51,233 bases of DNA from assembly GCA_903917345.1 (NCBI GenBank), contig CAIXAE010000001.1, forward strand, positions 1-51,233. The letters run 5' to 3'. The position numbers and the translations under genes are program-made. Below, one piece after another: positions 18,231 through 27,220 of the stretch. The notes below the pieces were generated by a model. It was given only the letters and a program-made list of their open reading frames with translations, was not told the DNA's origin and searched no databases. How positions within the stretch are numbered: the stretch's first letter is position 1; each line of letters opens with the position of its first letter. This DNA is from an uncultured Methylococcaceae bacterium. GTDB lineage: Bacteria; Pseudomonadota; Gammaproteobacteria; Methylococcales; Methylomonadaceae.

Positions 18231-18734
18231 TTACTTTACCGGAGGGCAAGTTGCATTAGGTTGAATTCTTGTCTCATTTGCTGTTGTGTTTATTAATAGT
18301 GTTGCTCCAACTATAAATTCACAAGCTCTACCAACTTGTGCAGAAGTAAATATTTTGCCATTCTCTGAGTAACTAATTGACACTCCCTCAACTAACACCT
18401 TATCAGAAACCAAAGATCCTGCTCCAGCACCCAGCGCTCCACCTGCAATTGTAGTTCCCGCAGTTCCTAATCCACCTGCGCCACCAAACCCACCAGCAAG
18501 ACCACCGGCCAAAGCCCCTAATACAGCACCTCCAATTTGGGCCTTTTTCTTTTGTTCTGAATTATCAACTTCGATTTGTGCGGGCAAAACAGCAATAATT
18601 TTTATTGCTCGAGCCGCCTGTGCCGTATTAACCTGCCCCGCTTTATAAACATTCGATCTTAAGTTTTCACCTGTAGCAGCACAACCAACTAATGAAAGCA
18701 CAGAAAGCGCGGTTATTATTTTTTTTGTATACAT
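18231..18734 (-). CDS. SlyB-like glycine-zipper outer-membrane lipoprotein
   Basis: 167 residues from the ATG at 18734, with GAGGT upstream; the in-frame TTG 5 codons earlier overlaps that site. Lipobox L-V-G-C with Cys18. The pattern V-Y-x-A-G-Q-x-N-x-x-Q-x-A-R followed by a glycine-zipper segment (about 67-105) and a C-terminal beta region matches SlyB/glycine-zipper lipoproteins of envelope stress responses. Two further Cys (in RACEF and ATCPP) may form a disulfide. First gene of a two-gene operon. Confidence 0.75.
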   Translation of the reverse strand: MYTKKIITALSVLSLVGCAATGENLRSNVYKAGQVNTAQAARAIKIIAVLPAQIEVDNSEQKKKAQIGGAVLGALAGGLAGGFGGAGGLGTAGTTIAGGALGAGAGSLVSDKVLVEGVSISYSENGKIFTSAQVGRACEFIVGATLLINTTANETRIQPNATCPPVK

Positions 18735-18965
18735 CGTAAGGTACCTCAATTTTATAGTTAATGTTTGCAGAAAGCGTTGTTATGATTTCAATGACGTGAC
18801 TAGTATTACCAATCGAAACCGAATAAATACTTTATTCATTAGTAACGGTTTCTTGACAAAATTATGCACTTAAAAACATTCCTTGTCTGTAATTTTCTAT
18901 TACTTAAATCTTTACGCTAGCTAAAAATAGAGCAAGGTAATTCTTGATGTACTCTAAATTGAAAA

Positions 18966-19088
18966 ATGGAAAGGCAAGACGATTGCTTGAAGAATCCGGC
19001 GGATGGTGCACTTTTAGGTGCAGAAGAAAAATATAAAAGCGTTTATACCAACTGCATGGCTGGCCGTGGACACAAAGTTATCAGATAA
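18966..19088 (+). pseudogene. C-terminal remnant of a small envelope-type protein
   Basis: A 40-codon open frame ending in ...YTNCMAGRGHKVIR before TAA. The Y-x-x-C-M-x-x-R-G-H/Y ending is like the C-terminus of glycine-zipper or DUF-type lipoproteins, and the frame is closed by a stop right upstream, with no ribosome-binding site at the internal ATG. The reading as a decayed gene end is inference; it could also be a short real ORF. Confidence 0.35.
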
Positions 19089-19765
19089 CACGTTTTCAAC
19101 AATTTAATAACACAAGGACGTGTTACTAAAATTAACTCTTAATCCCTCTGAAATAAAGCAGTACTATAAAAATACACCTTATAACTCTGTTAATCACTGT
19201 GTTTTCGCGATGATACCCGTTATTGTTTGGTAATAATGTACATCTCTATAGGTACTGTTAACATCCCTTCTTTTAATTTTTGTACTTCTAGATGAAAAAA
19301 ATGTAATGATTTTCTTAAAAACAGACCTAACAAATGGAAAATGTTAGATAACACTAGAAAATTGTTATTACGATTTATCCAATTGTTATCTATCATTAAT
19401 CAAGTTACACCTCTTTAGCCCTGGATTTAACGAGTTCTTGTTAATTGTCCTCCATTACTTAAAAAAATGCGATCTGTCATTTACTATAAGTTATGTTGTT
19501 TTTTTCTACTGTGATCTGCCTTAAATAAATTGTTCTCTCGTTTTTTGTGTATGGTTGGGCGCTTTTAGGCAACTATTGCAAGTATTTTTAATAATAAAGT
19601 ATTTATTTTCTAGGTTTTTATAAACAACTAGACTAGACTGCAAGTTGAGGCCGCGACCTTTTTGGATGCGTTCATAAAGCAAGGTCTCAGTTAATGCTCT
19701 ATAAGTCGACTGATTTTTAATGTTATGTGCGGTTTTGAATCATCCTTAACTTATAGAAATTAACC
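19089..19765. other. Gene-poor AT-rich stretch
   Basis: About 680 bases with no open frame of note on either strand. It holds T-rich runs and one weak inverted repeat (TAGATAACA near 19344 with TGTTATCTA near 19382). No promoter, RNA gene or repeat family could be supported. Together with 18735-18965 it forms a one-kilobase gap, unusual in this otherwise compact window. Confidence 0.5.
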
Positions 19766-20410
19766 ATGCAAGCAAAATTGATTGTTGCCTTTGAACGTTT
19801 GAATGAGTCTGTTTTTTTAGCTAAATCTAACACTATTGTTGCGGCTGTCACGTCTAACAATAATTACCCCATACCTTGGTTATCCCAGATTCCTTCGTTA
19901 TCGGCTTTTACGACTGCGCAAATGAATTATGAAGCGGCTTATTATGACGCATTAACTAAGGACATTAATAAAGTAGCTCTGAGAGATAGCCAACGCCTGA
20001 TCTTAACCAAGATGCTAAAACAATTGGCGCCGTATTTTGAATTAGTGGCGCAAGGTAGCGTCGATATATTGGAATCTACGGGCTATGACTTACGTCGAGA
20101 CACAACTCATACTGATAGGGTTGATCCTTTGCCTGCTCCTGCTGGTTTCCGTGTTTCTCGTGGCGAGTTAACGGGCACATTGGATGTTAGAGTGAAGCGT
20201 TTAGACGGTGCTGGCAGTTATGAGGTGCAAATGACTGAGTTGGATCCTTTAGTTGAAGCCCATTGGGAGCATGCGCTGTCATCAACAACTGCATCACACA
20301 TTCAATTGACTCATTTAACAGCAACACATACTTATTGGGTTCGAGTAAGAGCCATTGGCACTAATGGCGCAGGAGTATTTACAGAACCGTTGAGTATTAT
20401 TGCTTTGTAA
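19766..20410 (+). CDS. Hypothetical protein with C-terminal fibronectin type III domain
   Basis: 214 residues. The first ~110 are mainly helical with no family recognised and no signal peptide. Residues from about 123 (APAGFRVSRGE...) to 214 have the FN3 pattern, with YEVQM, the T-x-x-H-I-Q-L-T-x-L strand and the hallmark TYWVRVRAIGTNGAG. Such proteins occur in phage-related and surface contexts. It stands alone with its own terminator after the AT-rich gap. Function unknown. Confidence 0.6.
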   Translation: MQAKLIVAFERLNESVFLAKSNTIVAAVTSNNNYPIPWLSQIPSLSAFTTAQMNYEAAYYDALTKDINKVALRDSQRLILTKMLKQLAPYFELVAQGSVDILESTGYDLRRDTTHTDRVDPLPAPAGFRVSRGELTGTLDVRVKRLDGAGSYEVQMTELDPLVEAHWEHALSSTTASHIQLTHLTATHTYWVRVRAIGTNGAGVFTEPLSIIAL

Positions 20411-20436
20411 ATAAACTTAGATCTAACCCTTCAATT

Positions 20437-20468
20437 AAAGCCAGTTGACGTGTTCAGCTGGCTTTTTT
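20437..20468 (+). terminator. Rho-independent terminator after FN3 gene
   Basis: AAAGCCAG-TTGA pairs with TCAG-CTGGCTTT and is followed by TTTTTT. The T-run overlaps the stop codon of the converging trmN6 gene. Confidence 0.85.
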
Positions 20469-21186
20469 AAGTATTTTTAATAGCAAACCGCAATAAAAAG
20501 GGCGATAAATACTGTTCGCTCTCTTCGGAATAAACTCTTTCTGCTTTATAGATGGTTAAGCACATTTTATAGGGTATCGATATTTGCCTACTGTAGGTTA
20601 AGGCACTCACTTTGGCTTCGTTATGCGCATAACCTCGAAAATCTATTTGCCGATTTAGATACAAACCCAGTGCTAAAGCCAAAGCGGTAAATTTCTCTAT
20701 GGCATGGATAGGTAACAACACATAAAACAAACCCTTTTCAGATAATAGCCGATTAACACTGTCTAGCAAGTCTTCAAACGCTAACTGATCGGTATGTCTG
20801 GCGGTATTTCTTAACTGATTATAAGCCTTGCTGTGATCTGTAAAAAAAGGTGGGTTACAGATAATAAGATCATATTGGGCAATGCTATGAGCTGCAAAAC
20901 TTTGTATATCCGCATGTAAAGCCTCAAGTTGCTCTGCCCAAGGGCTGTTTTTAAAGTTTAATGCGGCTTCTTCATAAGCGGGCAACGTTAACTCAACCGC
21001 AGTTATTTGTTCTGCACCTAACTGGGCACCCATTAATGACAACAGCCCTGTTCCGGTACCAATATCCAGCAGACTATCGCCTTGTTTTACAGGCGCCATA
21101 GCACCGAATAGCACCGCATCGGTACACACCTTCATGGCAGAGTTTTCTTGTATCACCGAAAACTGCTGAAAGCGAAATACAGACAC
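20467..21186 (-). CDS. trmN6: tRNA1(Val) adenine-37 N6-methyltransferase
   Basis: 239 residues starting at GTG. Matches YfiC/TrmN6, which methylates A37 of tRNA1(Val). The FRFQQFSVIQENSAMKVCTDAVLFGA N-terminal block, the SAM motif LLDIGTGTGLLSLM and the catalytic NPPF motif of adenine-N6 methylases are present. It overlaps the terminator of the converging FN3 gene by 2 bp. Confidence 0.92.
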   Translation of the reverse strand: MSVFRFQQFSVIQENSAMKVCTDAVLFGAMAPVKQGDSLLDIGTGTGLLSLMGAQLGAEQITAVELTLPAYEEAALNFKNSPWAEQLEALHADIQSFAAHSIAQYDLIICNPPFFTDHSKAYNQLRNTARHTDQLAFEDLLDSVNRLLSEKGLFYVLLPIHAIEKFTALALALGLYLNRQIDFRGYAHNEAKVSALTYSRQISIPYKMCLTIYKAERVYSEESEQYLSPFLLRFAIKNT

Positions 21187-21248
21187 GTAAAAGACCCGCT
21201 AGTTTAAAAAACGTTACTGTTTAGAGTAATTATCACTTAAAGCGCTTA

Positions 21249-22964
21249 CTACAATTTGTACAGTGGCTCTAAGCTCTTATCGACGGTTTCTTTTATCGCG
21301 CCTCTGGCTTTATTTTCTGTAAAGGCTTGGAATAATTTCTTGCCTTCCCATTGGGTGCTTTCCTTGCCATACAAGGTTTGATTAAGAAGTACTATTTCAT
21401 CTCTTAAGCGTGCATCACATAACCCAGACAAAGCACCTAAATTATTAGTATCAAACTTATGATTTCCCCAGATTAATAAGGCTTCTTTAGCAGCAAGCGC
21501 ATCGTTATTAGCACAGGCATGTTTTAAATTTTTAATCGCGGCTTTTAAATTAATCTCAGACTCATCCTCTACCCATACTTCGGCTTTTGGGCGACGCTTC
21601 CTTAAAAAAACGATAAGGGTTATTAACCAACCCAAGGCTAAAAATATTGATACCCATAACCAAATGGGTGTGTTTTGGTAACTATCGGCGATAGCCACAC
21701 TATCCGTCTTGGTTGTTTCTAAGGGGGTAAAAGTGGGCGCAGGTGCTGGCTCAGGTTGCGTAGCAACAGCTGCCGTTGTTAAGGTTTCTTCTGGAATCTT
21801 AGCTATTTCTAGCTTTTGAGTTTGCGTATTAAACCAAGGAATTTCGATAGCTGGCAATGGATAGGTACCTGCTTTAGACGGAATTAAGGCAATTTTTTCT
21901 TCTCTAAAAGCGATCAGGCCCTCAACTTTTTTCTGTTCTTGCAATACTGGCTGATCGGGATATGCTTTTAATTCTTCGGAGGTTTGGGTGGTATTCAATT
22001 CAGGTAACTGACCCACAGTCGTGCCTTTAGCGACTAAGCTTAAGGTTCTGGTAACGGGCTCCCCTACTTTTAATTGAGCCACATCGGTTGACCATTCTTG
22101 TTTTAAGACCAACTGCTCCGCTGATAACCAATGCTGTCCTTTAAACTCAGCCGGCACAGGTTTAACATCTAAGGTAATGGGTTTAGATTCAACCCGTTTA
22201 GTTTTACTCATTTGAGAGTTAAAAAACGGATTAATACTCTGTGCATTGTTAACCAACACTTCGGCTGTTAATACCAAGGGCTTAATGGTTAATTTGCCAC
22301 TCTTTTGCGGAAAAAAGGCATATTTACGTTCAGTGACCGAATAATCGACGCCGTTGACTTGCGTGTTGTAATTACTGTCTTCCCCTAAGCGCTCAATCAC
22401 CGCATCTGATAACTCGGGTTCATTTAAACGTGCCTGTGAAATATTCACTTTGGTATATAAACGCAAAGTATAAAAAACTTGCGATTGTATATAAGGATTC
22501 TGAGGGCTTGCTTCTACATCTATAAAAAGATCTTCATTCGTATCCAGCGCTTTCTTGGATGATTTATCAGCCACTAAGATGCTGGAAGCTCGACTGACAT
22601 CTTTACCAAATTTTATTGCCGGAATAACTAAGCTACCGGTCTGCTTAGCCATGACATTGACAATCCACTGGACGACTTTTGTCGATTTACCATTCACCCA
22701 AGATGAACTGGAGCTATTGCTCTGATTGATAATGTTAAAGTCTTGTTCTAAGGGACTAAAATCCGGATCATCATCCGGTGATTGACTCGCCGTAAACGTT
22801 ATTTGAAAAGACTCATCCACACTGACAGGGTTACGATCGACAGACACTCTAATATCTGCTGCATAGGTATTTGAAGACATCAACGCACTGAGCAACAAGA
22901 AAAATAAACAAGCCAATAACCTGACCTGAAGTTCAGATCTAAATATGTGTTTTAGGGTCATCAT
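21249..22964 (-). CDS. batD: BatD-family (aerotolerance) membrane protein
   Basis: 571 residues: signal peptide (about 1-35), Ig-like periplasmic domains beginning RVSVDRNPVSVDESFQITF, one transmembrane helix near 437-455 followed by RKRRP, and a cytoplasmic helical tail. This is the BatD/oxygen-tolerance layout. batA, batB, batC and the moxR ATPase that normally accompany it are not in the window on this side; they may be elsewhere or absent. Two adjacent ATGs (22964, 22961) are possible starts. Confidence 0.85.
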   Translation of the reverse strand: MMTLKHIFRSELQVRLLACLFFLLLSALMSSNTYAADIRVSVDRNPVSVDESFQITFTASQSPDDDPDFSPLEQDFNIINQSNSSSSSWVNGKSTKVVQWIVNVMAKQTGSLVIPAIKFGKDVSRASSILVADKSSKKALDTNEDLFIDVEASPQNPYIQSQVFYTLRLYTKVNISQARLNEPELSDAVIERLGEDSNYNTQVNGVDYSVTERKYAFFPQKSGKLTIKPLVLTAEVLVNNAQSINPFFNSQMSKTKRVESKPITLDVKPVPAEFKGQHWLSAEQLVLKQEWSTDVAQLKVGEPVTRTLSLVAKGTTVGQLPELNTTQTSEELKAYPDQPVLQEQKKVEGLIAFREEKIALIPSKAGTYPLPAIEIPWFNTQTQKLEIAKIPEETLTTAAVATQPEPAPAPTFTPLETTKTDSVAIADSYQNTPIWLWVSIFLALGWLITLIVFLRKRRPKAEVWVEDESEINLKAAIKNLKHACANNDALAAKEALLIWGNHKFDTNNLGALSGLCDARLRDEIVLLNQTLYGKESTQWEGKKLFQAFTENKARGAIKETVDKSLEPLYKL

Positions 22965-23117
22965 GATTTTTAATCGTTAAGTTATTTATACGCGGGGGTA
23001 ATGTGCTAAGCAACAAGCCACATGACTATCAAGGCATCGTTGGACAAAGAATACGGATAAAAGTGCCGAAAATCAATGCACACTGACGGAATTAACAAAA
23101 ACAGTTAAGACAATAGC

Positions 23118-23123
23118 TATAAT
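23118..23123 (+). promoter_or_regulatory. Putative -10 box upstream of glycosyltransferase
   Basis: Perfect TATAAT 35 bases before the ATG of the GT39 gene, in a 193-bp divergent region. No good -35 hexamer at standard spacing, so only the -10 is called. Confidence 0.35.
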
Positions 23124-23157
23124 ATGCCGCTATTAGATTATCTTTATTTGACGCTCA

Positions 23158-24684
23158 ATGCTTACCAAAACACGTTTATTTATTAACCATCATCTATTCT
23201 TAACCTTAGCAGGCGTATTTTTATTACGCAGCAGTTACCTTTTTATTAACGGTTTAGATTTAATAGGTGATGAAGCGTATTACTGGGATTGGTCACGTCA
23301 ATTGGATTGGTGTTACTACAGCAAACCCCCGATGGTAGCTTGGTTGATTCGATTATTTACTGAGTTAGGTGGCAACACGGTCGCTATGGTACGTTTACCG
23401 ACTGTTGTGCTGGGGACTGTTTTTTTAGCCTATTTCTATGCCACGACCAAAGCCATCTATAACGCACAAACCGCGGCCTTAGCTTTATTAATGGTCTTAG
23501 CGACACCGGCTAACTTAATCGCCAACTTTATAATAACCATCGATCCACCACTGTATTGCTTTTGGATGATGAGTATTTACTATCTTCAACACGCGCTATT
23601 TAAAGGCCACCTGCTCAGTTGGTTTTGGGCAGGCTTAGCCACAGGGGCAGCGCTACTCAGTAAACAAGGCGCTTTACTAATCCCGTTAATGTTAGTGGGT
23701 TATTTATTAACCGATAAACAACGTTATGTTCTATTTAAACGGGAGTTTTTAATTTATTTATTCCCCATCATCCTCTGCATGATTCCCCTCATTTTATGGA
23801 ATCAAAATCATGACTGGGTAATGTACGGACACAGCAAAGGTCACTTTGTGACTGAGGAATCCATTAGTTTATTAAAACGACTTGGGCAAATGTTGACGGT
23901 ATTATTGTATCAACTTTTACTATTAACCCCGATTATCGCGGTATTATTGATCATTATCAGCTTTAAACTCACGATAAAACTCAAAGAATTACTGGCCCAA
24001 GAGCAATTCTTAGTATGGATGGGCCCTGTTTTAGTTCTCGGCTTTATTGCACTTAATGGCCTACAAAAGACCCAAGGCAACTGGCCTATGCCGTTTTATT
24101 TTACGGCTATCATTTTATTGAGCGGCCAATGGCAAGCAGGACTTTGGCAAAAATCAGTGAAGTACGGCTTAATGCTGGGGTATATATTTGTCACCCTGAC
24201 CTATGCACTGCCGGTATTAATCCAAACCTTTAATCTACAAAATACCGCTATTGACCCCACTTATCGCTTTAAACATACCCAAGGATTTGTGAATAGCATT
24301 GTGGCAGAAAGCCAAAAACAATCGATTGACGCTAAGCCGGACTTTTTCTTAACAGTGGGGCATCGCTACTTAACCAGTCAACTGGCTTTTTATCTACCTG
24401 ATCATCCTCAAGTCTATCGTTATGAAGATAAGGGAGGTGTCTATTCTCAATACGAAGTATGGCCTGGCCCCACCCAATTTATAGGTAAGACGGCTTTTGT
24501 TATCTCTGAACTCAATGGAAAAAACATACCCCATGAGCTAAAAGATATTTTTACTCACTTTAGAAAAGTAGGTGAAGCGGTTAACCCCAATGACAATACG
24601 AAAGTTTATACTTTGTTTATCGGTGAAGGTCTTAAATCATGGCCTGCTAAAGCCGTCGAACAAAAACAAAACGAAGCTGAATGA
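23158..24684 (+). CDS. Glycosyltransferase family 39 (PMT/ArnT-like)
   Basis: 508 residues, about eleven transmembrane helices. The N-terminal loop GDEAYYWDWSRQLDWCYYSKPPMVAW carries the conserved Asp-Glu of the GT-C fold, and the PMT_2 pattern continues to the RLPTVVLG helix. Members transfer sugar from a polyprenyl-phosphate donor to lipid A or other acceptors in the periplasm. It overlaps the PAP2 phosphatase gene by 4 bp, which suggests joint lipid A or lipid-carrier modification. The donor and acceptor cannot be assigned. Confidence 0.85.
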   Translation: MLTKTRLFINHHLFLTLAGVFLLRSSYLFINGLDLIGDEAYYWDWSRQLDWCYYSKPPMVAWLIRLFTELGGNTVAMVRLPTVVLGTVFLAYFYATTKAIYNAQTAALALLMVLATPANLIANFIITIDPPLYCFWMMSIYYLQHALFKGHLLSWFWAGLATGAALLSKQGALLIPLMLVGYLLTDKQRYVLFKREFLIYLFPIILCMIPLILWNQNHDWVMYGHSKGHFVTEESISLLKRLGQMLTVLLYQLLLLTPIIAVLLIIISFKLTIKLKELLAQEQFLVWMGPVLVLGFIALNGLQKTQGNWPMPFYFTAIILLSGQWQAGLWQKSVKYGLMLGYIFVTLTYALPVLIQTFNLQNTAIDPTYRFKHTQGFVNSIVAESQKQSIDAKPDFFLTVGHRYLTSQLAFYLPDHPQVYRYEDKGGVYSQYEVWPGPTQFIGKTAFVISELNGKNIPHELKDIFTHFRKVGEAVNPNDNTKVYTLFIGEGLKSWPAKAVEQKQNEAE

Positions 24685-25385
24685 ACAATCATAAATTAGC
24701 GTTACGTTGGCGTGAATTAAGCATCCTTGGGGTGCTAATCTTAATCAGTACCCCTATTTTTTGGTTCAGCGATCTTGATCAACAAATCTCAGCCTTTTTC
24801 TATCGAACTACAGAATCTGATGCCACCTGGCCTTGGAAAGACTGGTGGTTATGGCGGATGCTATTCGATTATGCAGATGCCTTTATTAGAATAATGAGCG
24901 GAGGTCTGTTAATCGCTTTTGGCTTGAGCTATGTGTTACCTAATTTAAAAACAGCACGTAGAGGCTTAGCTTATTTATTATTGGTGATTTTAATCGGTCC
25001 CGGTCTAGTCGTTAATCTAGTCTTTAAAGACCACTGGGGAAGAGCAAGACCTGTACACATTACTGAGTTTGGTGGGCAATATAACTATACGCCCCCCCTT
25101 AAGTTAGGAAATACGCCCGACAAATCTTTCCCCTGCGGTCATTGCTCGGTGGGATTTATGTTTTTTGCTTTGTATTTCTTATCTCGCAAATATAAACGCT
25201 ATTATCTAACGCTGACACTTACTATTAGCTTTGCCCTAGCCCTTGCTAGACTGGCTGCGGGCGGACACTTTTTGTCCGACATCTTGTGGTCAGGGTATTT
25301 AGTATTTTTCGTAAGTTGGCTACTTTATTATTACTGGTATTTAAGACCCGAGAACTTAAAAACTTCTAAAACCATGCTTGAATAA
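24681..25385 (+). CDS. PAP2-superfamily membrane phosphatase
   Basis: 234 residues, about six transmembrane helices. Phosphatase motifs are KDHWGRARP (116-124), FPCGH (150-154) and R-x5-H-x3-D (Arg190, His196, Asp200). The second motif has Cys in place of the usual Ser of PSGH. Likely a lipid A or undecaprenyl-pyrophosphate phosphatase of the LpxE/LpxT group. Coupled to the GT39 gene. Its 3' end overlaps the converging kinase gene by 20 bp. Confidence 0.85.
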   Translation: MNNHKLALRWRELSILGVLILISTPIFWFSDLDQQISAFFYRTTESDATWPWKDWWLWRMLFDYADAFIRIMSGGLLIAFGLSYVLPNLKTARRGLAYLLLVILIGPGLVVNLVFKDHWGRARPVHITEFGGQYNYTPPLKLGNTPDKSFPCGHCSVGFMFFALYFLSRKYKRYYLTLTLTISFALALARLAAGGHFLSDILWSGYLVFFVSWLLYYYWYLRPENLKTSKTMLE

Positions 25386-26247
25386 ACGGCACGTAAAAAC
25401 CCCTATTTTGAAAAGTTGCGCCGCGTTGTGTGACTGATGCAGAAGCAAAACTTTGTGCTCTAGCCATAGTGAGTGTTAACGGCCAATCTTTTAATAGCCC
25501 TAGCAATAATACTGCGGCAAACGCATCGCCAGCACCTACGGTATCAACTACATTAAAATCACCTACCGGTTTTACCTCGACAAACTCCCCTTTATTGCTT
25601 AATGCTATAGCACCTTGGCTACCAAGAGTCACAATCAACACGTCTAAGTTATACTCACTTATAAACTGCTGCATGGTGTTTTTAAGGTTGTTATTAAACA
25701 AAATCAATTGGCTTAACTCATCCGCATTTAATTTAACCCAATCCGCCTGCTTCAAGCTTTGCTCAACAGATGCTTTTTGCCACCAAGGGGCGCGTAAATT
25801 AACATCTAGAAAAACCTTGCCCTGATGGTTAGCCAATATAGTATTTAAGGCTTGCTCAGAAACGGAATGTCTTAACGCTAAACTGCCATGATAAATAACA
25901 TCATAGGTTTGTGATAAATCTAACGCTGCTTCGGAGATAAAATCATAGGCTTGCTGATCTAAAATATCGTAACTGGGCTCACCGTTATTTATTTGTATCG
26001 CCACCTGACCGGTTGGATAATTCGAATCTACTTGTAAACTTTCAAGAGACATTCCCCAAGCTTTCATTCCGCTTTGAATATCCGCTCCAATCTGATCAAA
26101 ACCCACTTTACTGATAAATCGTGGCGATTGCCCAAAAGCCTGTAAATGCCAAGCCACATTAAAAGGCGCACCTCCCAATATCTGTTGACCATCAGGGAAT
26201 TGGTCGATTAATACCTCACCGAATAAGGCAACGGAATGATTAGACAT
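25366..26247 (-). CDS. PfkB-family carbohydrate kinase (fructokinase-like)
   Basis: 293 residues from ATG 26247; the in-frame GTG further upstream lies inside the MOSC gene and was rejected. It shows the N-terminal GEVLIDQFPDG, the sugar-binding GGAPFNVAWHL motif and the C-terminal PfkB signature DTVGAGDAFAA with the catalytic Asp. Members close to this sequence phosphorylate fructose, and in methylotrophs fructokinase serves sucrose recycling; the substrate here is inference. It follows the MOSC gene by 22 bp. Confidence 0.88.
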   Translation of the reverse strand: MSNHSVALFGEVLIDQFPDGQQILGGAPFNVAWHLQAFGQSPRFISKVGFDQIGADIQSGMKAWGMSLESLQVDSNYPTGQVAIQINNGEPSYDILDQQAYDFISEAALDLSQTYDVIYHGSLALRHSVSEQALNTILANHQGKVFLDVNLRAPWWQKASVEQSLKQADWVKLNADELSQLILFNNNLKNTMQQFISEYNLDVLIVTLGSQGAIALSNKGEFVEVKPVGDFNVVDTVGAGDAFAAVLLLGLLKDWPLTLTMARAQSFASASVTQRGATFQNRGFYVPFIQAWF

Positions 26248-26269
26248 GCTTATTTTAGTCTGAGTCCTT

Positions 26270-27094
26270 TTATAAAGGCGGCTGTTGCTCACCTAGTTTA
26301 TTAACATGTACCTCATCACCCACCGATAAAAAACCCGTTTGATTATGAATCGCATTCTGCCCAAAATAGACTTTGTTTTGCCATTTACGGGTGTTATTTA
26401 AGGCCGTTAAAGGCGCTTTTTCTATGAGTGCGGTATCTGGATCTATCGCTGGAATGGAACATCTTGAACAAGGCTTGGGTAATCTGAAATCAATCTCAGC
26501 GATACGAATTTCTCGCCATGCATCTTCAGCATAAGCTTTACAACCGGTTACCACTAAATTAGGTCTAAACCGCGCCATGGTGAGATTGAGTTGCGCTGAT
26601 TCGTTCAAAACGTTTAAGGAGTTTTCTGACACCAATAAGAAGGGGAAACCATCAGAAAACGCGACGCTATCGGTATCTAAGGCATATTCAGGATCCACAG
26701 CCCTTAAGCTTTCTTCTGGGTGATACACCAATCGGCAAGGTAATTCTAAAAACTGACTAAACCATTGATCCACTTCTGCAGATACTGACCTCGCTTGCCC
26801 TGTGTATTCCCAAACGTTAGCCTCTAACCACTCACCCTCTGCAGGCTTTAAAGCGATCGATAAATCTGTCATGGTGGGTGCAGATACCATTAATTTATCA
26901 TCTTGAATCGCTGTTTTAATCAAAGCCATTTTAGGCAACTTTCGCTGACTTAAAAACTGACCGTGCTCATCAATCAACATCCATTGCCTATCATACAAAA
27001 GCCCGGTTTTAACCACCGGCCATTGCTTAACGCTAATACCGGCCACTGATTTAATGGGATAAAGGATTATTTCACCTAAAAAACTTTGTATCAT
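26270..27094 (-). CDS. MOSC-domain protein (YcbX-like)
   Basis: 274 residues: N-terminal MOSC beta-barrel (GEIILYPIKSVAGISV) and C-terminal MOSC domain, with the conserved Cys in PKPCSRCSIPAIDPDT that binds molybdenum cofactor in family members such as YcbX. A probable cytoplasmic reductase component for N-hydroxylated compounds. No ferredoxin domain is fused. It precedes the kinase on the same strand, and the two are divergent from the PQQ-linked operon. Confidence 0.88.
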   Translation of the reverse strand: MIQSFLGEIILYPIKSVAGISVKQWPVVKTGLLYDRQWMLIDEHGQFLSQRKLPKMALIKTAIQDDKLMVSAPTMTDLSIALKPAEGEWLEANVWEYTGQARSVSAEVDQWFSQFLELPCRLVYHPEESLRAVDPEYALDTDSVAFSDGFPFLLVSENSLNVLNESAQLNLTMARFRPNLVVTGCKAYAEDAWREIRIAEIDFRLPKPCSRCSIPAIDPDTALIEKAPLTALNNTRKWQNKVYFGQNAIHNQTGFLSVGDEVHVNKLGEQQPPL

Positions 27095-27220
27095 GTTTAA
27101 TTAATCTTTAGTTTAGAGTTATTAATATCTTATATGAGTGCGCTAACCCATGTGAAAACAATACAAAAAAATGTTATTCCGTTAGAATTACGACCAATCA
27201 AACTTTACTGTGTACAAGCA

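Noticed and set aside
25430-25825. Plus-strand frame of 131 codons inside the sugar kinase
   Set aside because: Antisense to a clear PfkB protein and without protein-like motifs.
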